A stretch of 5,880 bases of DNA from an uncultured Chloroflexota bacterium (GTDB lineage Bacteria > Chloroflexota > Limnocylindria > Limnocylindrales > CSP1-4). The stretch spans positions 1-5,880 of the forward strand of contig CAIYQJ010000268.1 of NCBI GenBank assembly GCA_903928275.1, in the 5' to 3' direction. Shown in pieces: positions 1-4,051 of this stretch (positions are counted from its first letter, which is position 1; each line of letters starts with the position of its first letter). The translations under genes were made by a program, and so were the position numbers. The notes under the pieces were generated by a model. That model was not told the origin of the DNA, did no database searches, and saw only the letters and a list, made by a program, of their open reading frames with translations.

Positions 1-1
1 G

Positions 2-583
2 CCCTCCGTCGCCCTCATCGCCATCGCTCGCGATGACGACTACACGTTCGGCGTCCTCCAGTCCCGGGTCCATGACTCCTGGGCGCGAACGGTGGGCTCG
101 CAGCTCCGCGAGGTCGAATCCGGTCTCCGCTATACGCCGAACCCGGCGTTTGAGACCTTCCCGTTCCCGCGCCCCACGGACGCCCAGCGCGCTGCGGTCG
201 GTGCCGCTGCCGCCGAGCTGAACCGGCTGCGCGAGGGCTGGCTGAACCCGCCGGGCCTCTCGGACGCGGAGCTCGCGAAGCGCACCCTCACGAACCTGTA
301 CAACGCGCGCCCCACCTGGCTCGCGAACGCCCACGCCGCGCTGGACGCCGCCGTCCTCGACGCCTACGGCTGGCCGGCGGACCTCGCGGACGCGGAGATC
401 CTCGCGCGCCTCCTCGCCCTCAACCTGGAGCGTGCCGCAGCCGAGCGGGCGGCCGCAACGCCGGGCGCCCCCGGACCGCGGGCCGCCGACGCCGTCGCCG
501 CCGAACCCCAGGCCCCGGATCTGCCGCCCGTCGAGCCGCCCGACCTCCTGCTGGCCGCCGAGGACGCGGCCCCGTACGGCTGA
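2..583 (+). CDS. C-terminal part of an MmeI-like (type IIG / class I SAM-dependent) DNA methyltransferase, 5' truncated by the window
   Basis: The reading frame is open from the first bases of the window to a TGA at 581-583, giving 193 residues of a protein whose beginning lies outside. Residues 1-42 look like the end of a target-recognition domain (an ARDDDYTFGVLQSRVHDSW stretch). The RYTPNPAFETFPFP motif at about 43-56 is the hallmark junction of MmeI-like enzymes, and a helical C-terminal domain follows, ending near ILARLLALNLERA (about residue 148). Family knowledge: these proteins modify adenine in a specific DNA site using SAM, often with an N-terminal nuclease in the same chain; the catalytic domains are not in view, so restriction activity cannot be judged. 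The last 45 residues are Ala/Pro-rich and extend past the usual end of the family. The GTG at 92 is internal, not the start. Codons 532-583 recur in diverged form after the toxin gene. Confidence 0.85.
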   Translation, partial: PSVALIAIARDDDYTFGVLQSRVHDSWARTVGSQLREVESGLRYTPNPAFETFPFPRPTDAQRAAVGAAAAELNRLREGWLNPPGLSDAELAKRTLTNLYNARPTWLANAHAALDAAVLDAYGWPADLADAEILARLLALNLERAAAERAAATPGAPGPRAADAVAAEPQAPDLPPVEPPDLLLAAEDAAPYG

Positions 584-683
584 GGATCAGCCCGGAGCGG
601 GTTCCGACGTCGGGTGATCGGGCGGTAGCCCCGCAGGCGCAGTCTCGGCCCGCCCGCTGACGATCGTCTCCCCGGAGGTGCTC
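530..683 (+). repeat. Repeat copy A: methyltransferase gene end plus downstream promoter/leader
   Basis: This stretch covers the last 17 or so codons of the methyltransferase, the 100-bp spacer and the Shine-Dalgarno of the next gene. Hand alignment to copy B (2257-2424) gives about 45 identical of 55 columns over the gene end (530-583). Further conserved blocks are GGTGATCGGGCGG (613-625), AGTCTCGGCC (641-650), CTGAC (657-661) and GGAGGTGCTCGTG (674-686). The distance from CTGAC to the Shine-Dalgarno is the same in both copies. Copy A carries CAGTCT (640-645) where copy B has the better -10-like hexamer TAGACT. Confidence 0.7.
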
Positions 684-932
684 GTGCCCACGCTGCTCGT
701 CGTCGGGCCGTACCATTTCTTCATCTTCATGGGCGACTGCGCCGAGCGGCGGCATGTCCACGTGAACGGCGGCGGAGGCGGCGAAGCCAAGGTCTGGCTG
801 GAGCCTGTCGTCGGCCCGGCTGCGACCAGGGGATACACTCGCATGGAGATGTCGCGGGTCCTCGAGATCGTCGTTGACCATCGACTGACCCTGGTGGCTC
901 GATGGGATGCAGCGTGCGGAGGAAGTCGATGA
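684..932 (+). CDS. DUF4160 domain protein
   Basis: The product is 82 residues, matching the usual 75-90 of DUF4160 proteins. The family pattern is clear: an N-terminal MPTLLVVGPYHFFIF strand segment, HVHV at 24-27, the EAKVWLEP strand at 34-41, and a C-terminal helix with RGYTRMEMSRVLEIV. GTG 684 is chosen over GTG 678 because GGAGG at 674-678 stands five bases before 684 and would overlap 678, and because the family typically begins MPT. The stop overlaps the next start (ATGA, 929-932), so translation is coupled to the DUF2442 partner. The biochemical role is not established; the family is often seen beside DUF2442 proteins and has been suspected of being a toxin-antitoxin-like module. No signal peptide or membrane segment is present. 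The Gly run at 29-33 is longer than usual. Confidence 0.85.
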   Translation: MPTLLVVGPYHFFIFMGDCAERRHVHVNGGGGGEAKVWLEPVVGPAATRGYTRMEMSRVLEIVVDHRLTLVARWDAACGGSR

Positions 933-1210
933 TCGAGCAGTCGGTGGTGACTGACGTCCGCGTGGATGATCAGGCGATCACGTTCGTCCTGGCCGACGGA
1001 CGGAAGCTCTCGATGGCTACCGCGTCGTCGGATCGGCTGGCCGCCGCCTCACGTGACGATCGCTCGGACTGGCGCATCCGCGGGGCTGGCACCTACGTGG
1101 AATGGCCGTCGATCGACGAGCACATCGGCGTCTGGACCCTGCTCGGCGTGCCCGAGGACACGGTTCTCGAGGCGGCCGGCTTCACGATGGAGAAGGCCTC
1201 CGCGCCCTGA
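929..1210 (+). CDS. DUF2442 domain protein, partner of the DUF4160 protein
   Basis: The product is 93 residues. DUF2442 features seen are the VTDVRVDDQAITFVLADGRKL N-terminal strand pair (7-27), a segment around SDRLAAAS (34-41) where the family usually has a conserved hydrophobic/Pro-rich helix, and the strong C-terminal signature W-RIRGAGTYVEWPSIDEHIGV (48-68) followed by LLGVPE. ATG 929 is chosen over GTG 902 because it overlaps the upstream stop as ATGA, has GCGGAGGA at 916-923 just upstream, and removes nine residues absent from the family. Family knowledge: a structure of a DUF2442-like N-terminal domain exists fused to a helix-turn-helix in some proteins; this one lacks any DNA-binding domain. 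Whether it neutralises or assists the DUF4160 protein is unknown; the gene order and coupling only show that the two are made together. Confidence 0.85.
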   Translation: MIEQSVVTDVRVDDQAITFVLADGRKLSMATASSDRLAAASRDDRSDWRIRGAGTYVEWPSIDEHIGVWTLLGVPEDTVLEAAGFTMEKASAP

Positions 1211-1249
1211 TCGCGTCCTGCCGGGGCTCGGGTCCGCCGGCTCGGCTCG

Positions 1250-1278
1250 GGATCATCCGCTCCGACCTCGGATGATCC
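1250..1278 (+). terminator. Perfect 10-bp inverted repeat, candidate terminator of the DUF4160-DUF2442 operon
   Basis: GGATCATCCG (1250-1259) and its exact complement CGGATGATCC (1269-1278) are separated by a nine-base loop. It lies 40 bases after the DUF2442 stop. No T-run follows, so it could be a factor-assisted or U-less terminator, an mRNA-stabilising hairpin, or a protein-binding dyad. The rest of the 1211-1455 spacer holds another hairpin (1384-1402) and the antitoxin promoter; I see no gene in it. Confidence 0.5.
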
Positions 1279-1383
1279 GGCGGTGTTCGCGATGGTGCAG
1301 GCTGGAACTCGGCGGTGGACGCCGGGCGGCCGGACAGGATCGACAGGGCGGCGAGGGAAGAGCGGCTCGAACACGGACGCCGT

Positions 1384-1402
1384 CGCGGGCCGGAAGCCCG
1401 CG
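1384..1402 (+). other. Hairpin immediately upstream of the antitoxin promoter
   Basis: CGCGGGC (1384-1390) and GCCCGCG (1396-1402) form a perfect 7-bp stem around a CGGAA loop, extendable by a wobble and a G-C pair. It overlaps where a -35 box for the -10 at 1419-1424 would lie, so it may act as DNA-level dyad or as a terminator barrier for read-through from upstream. Confidence 0.4.
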
Positions 1403-1404
1403 GC

Positions 1405-1435
1405 CGTAGCTCCAGTGCTACGCTGGTCGTAGCTC
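1405..1435 (+). promoter_or_regulatory. Antitoxin promoter with overlapping operator-like dyads
   Basis: An extended -10 (TGCTACGCT, 1416-1424) sits 31 bases before the antitoxin ATG. It is buried in symmetry: GTAGC (1406-1410), GCTAC (1417-1421) and GTAGC (1429-1433) alternate in orientation; CGTAGCTC is directly repeated at 1405-1412 and 1428-1435; and CCAGTG-CTA-CGCTGG (1412-1426) is an imperfect 15-bp palindrome with five of six arm bases paired. Inference: this is the operator through which the HTH antitoxin (or toxin-antitoxin complex) represses its own operon, as is usual for type II systems. The same extended -10 form (TGCTAGCCT) recurs at 3439-3447. Confidence 0.5.
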
Positions 1436-1455
1436 AGGCGCCACGGGAGGACTCG

Positions 1456-1812
1456 ATGCTCGACACGTCCCATCACCGCAGCCGCGTCGACGCGGAGCTC
1501 CAGGACCCCGAGTTCCGCGCCGAGTACGAACGCGCCCGCGCCGAGCTCGCGCAGGTGAACGAGCTGGTGAAGACCCTCGACCGCCTGCGCGTGGAGGCCG
1601 GATTGTCGAAGGCGGAGCTCGCGCGACACGCCGACCGGAACGACGCGGCGATCCGTCGCCTCTTCACCGCGGAGTCCAACCCGGAGCTGCGGACGATCGT
1701 GGCGCTCGCCACGGCCCTGGGTGCGGAGATCCGCGTGGTCCCTGGGCGGCGACGTCGGTCCGCATCGGGCCGGCGCGGAGCAGCGGCGCGCTCGTCGCCC
1801 ACCGCGGGGTAG
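1456..1812 (+). CDS. XRE-family HigA-like antitoxin
   Basis: The product is 118 residues. The N-terminal segment DPEFRAEYERARAELAQ (17-33) matches the helix typical of HigA-type antitoxins. A Cro/C1-type helix-turn-helix follows at about 38-92, including GLSKAELARHADRNDAAIRRLF and the PELRTIVALATALG helix. The tail after residue 96 is Arg/Ser/Ala-rich and probably disordered; it is unusual for an antitoxin DNA-binding end. ATG 1456 is chosen because GGGAGG (1445-1450) lies six bases upstream and the longer in-frame extension to 1315 is low-complexity. The gene ends exactly where the toxin GTG begins. Expected roles: bind and neutralise the toxin, and repress the operon at the dyads over the promoter. 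Order is antitoxin first, opposite to canonical higBA. Family assignment is firm; partner assignment is by adjacency. Confidence 0.85.
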   Translation: MLDTSHHRSRVDAELQDPEFRAEYERARAELAQVNELVKTLDRLRVEAGLSKAELARHADRNDAAIRRLFTAESNPELRTIVALATALGAEIRVVPGRRRRSASGRRGAAARSSPTAG

Positions 1813-2256
1813 GTGGCTCGGCGATCCCCGCCGACCGAGCCCTGGGACGTCATCTACTCCCGCACAGCCGATGGCCTCGTTCCGGCCGATCTCCTCCTGG
1901 ACGCGTGCCCCGCGAAGGTGCGCGCCCGGATTCTCGCGGTCCTCGACGACGTCGCGGGATCGCCTCCGCCGCGGTTCTCCGGTGGTGGGCACTGGGAGGC
2001 CATGCGCGGCGCCATGGCCGGTCTCTTCGAGATCCGCGCGACAGGCCCGAGGCGCGAGCAGTTCCGCCTCTTCTGCATCCTCGAGAACGGCCGTGTCGAC
2101 GACCTGCTGCGACGCGGTCTCTCCCGACCCGCGATCGCGGTGATCACCGGCCTGCGGAAGCCGTGGATGACGACCTTCACAGACGCCGGATACCGCGCCG
2201 TTCGGGCGCTCACAGAAGACCATCGGCGCAACCATCCCCGGCGGATCGCCGAGTAG
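1813..2256 (+). CDS. RelE/HigB-type (Gp49-like) toxin
   Basis: The product is 147 residues. The core resembles phage-derived Gp49-like/HigB toxins: a helix KVRARILAVLDDVAGSPPPRF (35-55), the strand AMAGLFEIRATGPRREQFRLFCILENG (67-93), then AIAVITGLRKPWMTTFTDAGYRAVRAL (107-133) and a basic tail. Members are ribosome-dependent or free mRNA endonucleases of the RelE fold; this function is inferred from family. GTG 1813 directly follows the antitoxin TAG, with no separate good Shine-Dalgarno, so the toxin is probably made by translational coupling. A longer-than-usual N-terminus (residues 1-33, WDVIYSRTADG...) is consistent with this toxin subgroup. The gene looks intact. A second, truncated homologue lies at 3152-3484. 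Confidence 0.82.
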   Translation: MARRSPPTEPWDVIYSRTADGLVPADLLLDACPAKVRARILAVLDDVAGSPPPRFSGGGHWEAMRGAMAGLFEIRATGPRREQFRLFCILENGRVDDLLRRGLSRPAIAVITGLRKPWMTTFTDAGYRAVRALTEDHRRNHPRRIAE

Positions 2257-2424
2257 GTGCGAGCCTCCGGCCCTCCCCATGGCCGCCGAGGACGCTGCCT
2301 CGTACGACTGACCGACCTGTTGCGCCCGGGATCCGGGGCCTCGGAAGGCCGGTGATCGAGCGGCAAGAGCCCCGGTGTAGACTCGGCCTCCAGCCACTGA
2401 CACAGGGCACGCGGGAGGTTCGTG
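2257..2424 (+). repeat. Repeat copy B: fossil of the methyltransferase gene end plus promoter/leader of the protease operon
   Basis: The segment begins at the base after the toxin stop codon. Read in the methyltransferase frame (2263-2311) it gives EPPALPMAAEDAASYD-stop, against EPPDLLLAAEDAAPYG-stop in the real gene. Downstream blocks GGTGATCGAGCGG (2351-2363), AGACTCGGCC (2379-2388), CTGAC (2397-2401) and GGAGGTTCGTG (2414-2424) match copy A in order. The -10-like TAGACT (2378-2383) would start transcription near 2390. A small hairpin, GGCCT-CGGA-AGGCC (2337-2350), lies in bases that copy A lacks and could end the toxin-antitoxin transcript. Confidence 0.7.
2378..2383 (+). promoter_or_regulatory. 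Candidate -10 element for the small-protein/protease operon
   Basis: TAGACT, preceded by TG, fits TAnnnT and stands 41 bases before the ATG at 2425. No convincing -35 box is visible at 16-18 bases upstream. The aligned site in copy A is CAGTCT. Confidence 0.35.
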
Positions 2425-2685
2425 ATGGCGGTGAGCACGGAGCGCGGGGTCGAGCTCCTGCGCGAGGAGCTCGCGACGTACGAGGCGCACCGCTCCGAGC
2501 TGCTGGGGTCGGCGCGCAACAGATGGGTGCTGATCCGGGGTCGGGAGATCCTGGGCACCTTCGAATCCCAGCGTGATGCGATCGATCAGGGCTATCGCGT
2601 CGTCGGCTTGATGCCGTTCCTCGTGCGGCAGGTCGTCGAGGTGGAGGTGCCGGTCAACTTCGCCTCGACCTTGATGGCGATGTGA
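2425..2685 (+). CDS. Small conserved-looking protein encoded with a retropepsin
   Basis: The product is 86 residues, soluble, with no signal peptide or membrane segment. Visible order: an N-terminal amphipathic helix (VELLREELATYEAHRSELL, 9-27), a strand pair NRWVLIRGREILGTFES (32-48), a helix DAIDQGYRVVG (51-61), and a strand PFLVRQVVEVEVPVNF (64-79). This pattern (keep-W-V-hexapeptide, 'GTFES...A...GY', 'PFLVRQI') is one I recognise from many small hypothetical proteins encoded next to aspartic proteases, related in style to DUF5678 proteins; I cannot name a function. ATG 2425 is preferred over GTG 2422: GGGAGG (2413-2418) is six bases upstream. Its TGA shares a base with the protease ATG, so the two are translationally coupled. 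It may be a substrate, inhibitor or scaffold of the protease; that is inference only. Confidence 0.72.
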   Translation: MAVSTERGVELLREELATYEAHRSELLGSARNRWVLIRGREILGTFESQRDAIDQGYRVVGLMPFLVRQVVEVEVPVNFASTLMAM

Positions 2686-3113
2686 TGCCCTCGTTCACGA
2701 CGACGGTCGCCGACCTGAAGCTCCTCGGACCGGTCTTCGAGGCGCTCGTGGCCGTGCCCGAGCCGGTGGAGACAGCGCTCAGGTCGGCCGGGCGGCCGGT
2801 GCCACAGCCGATCCGGGTATCCGCGATGATCGACACCGGCGCAAGCCAGTCGGTGATCCAGGCGGGACTCGCGGACCGGCTCGGGCTCAGCCCGGTGGGG
2901 GTCGCGTCGATCCACACTGCATCCGCGGCCGACGTGCCCTGCGCGCTCTACGACGTTCGGCTCGCGCTTCCCAGCAATGTGGTCGCCGGCCTGATCGCGA
3001 TCGAGACCTCCCTCGCCGGTCAGAGCATCCAGGTCCTCGTCGGCCGTGACCTCCTGCAGCAGGGCGTGCTCGTCTACGTGGGCTACACCGGAACCTTCAC
3101 CTTCAGCATCTGA
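2685..3113 (+). CDS. Retropepsin-like aspartic protease
   Basis: The product is 142 residues, the size of a single-domain retropepsin subunit. The active-site motif DTGAS is at 50-54 within AMIDTGASQSVIQ, followed by a helix ending LADRLGLSPVG, a flap-region strand around HTASAADVPCALYDVRL, and the second hallmark QVLVGRDLL at 116-124 (hydrophobic-hydrophobic-Gly). The C-terminus GVLVYVGYTGTFTFSI would form the dimer-interface strand. Family knowledge: each subunit gives one catalytic Asp and two subunits form the active site. No signal peptide or membrane anchor is seen, so it should act in the cytoplasm, unlike pepsins or most periplasmic members. ATG 2685 overlaps the upstream TGA; GTG 2682 is possible but less likely. 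Its substrate is unknown; the coupled small protein is the obvious candidate. Confidence 0.85.
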   Translation: MPSFTTTVADLKLLGPVFEALVAVPEPVETALRSAGRPVPQPIRVSAMIDTGASQSVIQAGLADRLGLSPVGVASIHTASAADVPCALYDVRLALPSNVVAGLIAIETSLAGQSIQVLVGRDLLQQGVLVYVGYTGTFTFSI

Positions 3114-3119
3114 CACGAA

Positions 3120-3134
3120 CCTCCGCTCCGGAGG
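3120..3134 (+). other. Short hairpin after the protease gene
   Basis: CCTCCG (3120-3125) and CGGAGG (3129-3134) pair around a three-base loop, six bases after the protease stop. There is no T-run. The right arm contains a Shine-Dalgarno-like GGAGG that resembles the leader sequence of copy A, so it may be a leftover leader rather than a terminator. Confidence 0.35.
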
Positions 3135-3151
3135 ATCCACGTGCGCTCCCG

Positions 3152-3484
3152 ATGACCGCAGGGGACCGCGCCCGGTACGGCTGGCGATCGGAGACGGGCG
3201 CCTACATCGTGGCCGCCCACATGCTCGCGATCCTCGACGACCTCGCGGGGTCGCCGCCGCCACGATTCGCCGGCGGCGTTCGACCGGAGGCGATGCGCGG
3301 CGCGATGGCGGGCGTCTTCGAGATCCGCGTGACCGGCCCCGGGCGCAAGCAGTCCCGCCGCTTCTGCATGCTCGAGAACGGAACATCGGAGGAGCTGCAG
3401 CACCGAACCTCCCGACCCGATCCCCGGCCACTCGGCGCTGCTAGCCTTCGGTCATCCATGCCGCACGCGGGGAGCACACCATGA
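3152..3484 (+). pseudogene. Truncated second copy of the HigB-like toxin, without antitoxin
   Basis: From 3209 to about 3424 this is a paralogue of the toxin at 1813-2256: over the stretch equivalent to toxin residues 36-93, 42 of 58 residues are identical by hand count (shared ILDD/VLDD, AGSPPPRF, EAMRGAMAG, FEIR, LENG). The first 35 toxin residues are replaced by unrelated sequence. After LENG the DNA still aligns up to CTCCCGACCCG (about 3411-3421), then a small deletion shifts the frame, and the conserved ITGLRKPW...GYRAV region is gone. The reading frame continues through the promoter of the next gene and stops at 3482-3484, overlapping its ATG. Many differences are at third codon positions, so it was probably a functional gene before decay. 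A residual expressed peptide is possible but the C-terminal strand needed for toxin function is missing. Confidence 0.75.
3439..3447 (+). promoter_or_regulatory. Extended -10 promoter element of the membrane-protein gene
   Basis: TGCTAGCCT fits TGnTAnnnT and stands 33 bases before the ATG at 3481. The element has the same form and nearly the same distance to the start as the antitoxin promoter (TGCTACGCT, 1416-1424). No clear -35 box is visible. GGGGAG (3469-3474) provides the ribosome binding site. Confidence 0.45.
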
Positions 3485-3933
3485 CGCAGCCGATGAAGAT
3501 CCTCGTGGCTCTCAACGTGGCCACCCTGGTGGTCGTGGTCCTGCTCGGGGCCTTCGTCGTCGTCACCGCCTCGGACGCGAACCAGAAGATCGCGAGCATC
3601 AGCGCTGCCCTGCCGGCCGGCGGCGTCGCTGGCTCCGCGGCGGTCCAGGGCGCGGTCGATGCGGCCCAGAAGACGTCGCAGTCGGTCGCGGCCCTGACGG
3701 CGCAGGTCGCGGACACGAAGGCGGCGGTGGATGCGATGACGGCCCAGCTGACCGCAATGGCGGCGGCGACTGCCGTGCCCGCTCCCGGCGCCAGCTCGGC
3801 GACGGACGGCGTCATCGCCGGCATCGTGTCGAAGCTGGAGACCCTGCAGACCGCTATCACGCACATCCAGGACGACCTGACGAGCGTTCGCGGCTTCGTG
3901 CAGTCGGTGTGCACGGCGCTCGGCAGGTGCTGA
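3481..3933 (+). CDS. Single-pass membrane protein with coiled-coil ectodomain, unknown function
   Basis: The product is 150 residues. A hydrophobic segment at about 7-30 (ILVALNVATLVVVVLLGAFVVVTA) follows a short polar start with one Lys, predicting an uncleaved anchor with the remainder outside. Residues 53-97 (AAVQGAVDAAQKTSQSVAAL... to LTAM) and about 112-145 show heptad-like spacing of Ala/Val/Leu and look helical or coiled-coil, separated by an Ala/Pro/Gly linker (about 98-109). Two Cys, at 143 and 150, lie at the very C-terminus (VCTALGRC) and could form a disulfide or link subunits. ATG 3481 is supported by GGGGAG six bases upstream and by the promoter. I do not recognise the family. 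Neighbours give no role; it has its own promoter and is probably monocistronic. Confidence 0.75.
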   Translation: MTQPMKILVALNVATLVVVVLLGAFVVVTASDANQKIASISAALPAGGVAGSAAVQGAVDAAQKTSQSVAALTAQVADTKAAVDAMTAQLTAMAAATAVPAPGASSATDGVIAGIVSKLETLQTAITHIQDDLTSVRGFVQSVCTALGRC

Positions 3934-3958
3934 GGCTCGCCCTCTCCGGGGTGTAGTG

Positions 3959-4014
3959 CGGCTCGGGCGGCGGCTCGGGCGCTCGCCGGCGCGCGCGCTC
4001 GCCGGCGCGCGCCC
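3959..4014. repeat. GC-rich tandem direct repeats with strong hairpin potential
   Basis: Two nested repeat units sit in the spacer before the exporter. CGGCTCGGGCG occurs at 3959-3969 and 3971-3981 (period 12), and GCGCTCGCCGGCGCGC occurs twice without a gap at 3979-3994 and 3995-4010 (period 16). GGGCGC (3977-3982) can pair with GCGCCC (4009-4014), and the interior is self-complementary, so the RNA could fold into a very stable structure that would serve as terminator for the membrane-protein gene. A run of Arg/Ala/Ser codons results in one frame, but this is not coding by any other sign. Confidence 0.6.
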
Positions 4015-4051
4015 GTCGGCGTCCTCGGCCGTTCCGGCGCAGAATCGGAAC

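Noticed and set aside
92..583. GTG 92 as the start of a short stand-alone protein
   Set aside because: The frame is open to the left edge and residues before it match the methyltransferase target-recognition region, so this is an internal codon.
1315..1455. Upstream extension of the antitoxin to 1315
   Set aside because: The added sequence is low-complexity, covers the promoter and operator dyads, and the ATG at 1456 has a well-placed GGGAGG.
1093..2490. Long minus-strand open frame opposite the toxin-antitoxin genes
   Set aside because: Its translation is Arg/Pro/Ala-rich with no family signature; it is the antisense shadow expected in GC-rich coding DNA.
3956..4051. GTG 3956 as the exporter start, adding 32 residues
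   Set aside because: The extra residues are Arg/Ala/Gly/Ser-rich products of the GC tandem repeats, and the family begins close to the ATG at 4052.
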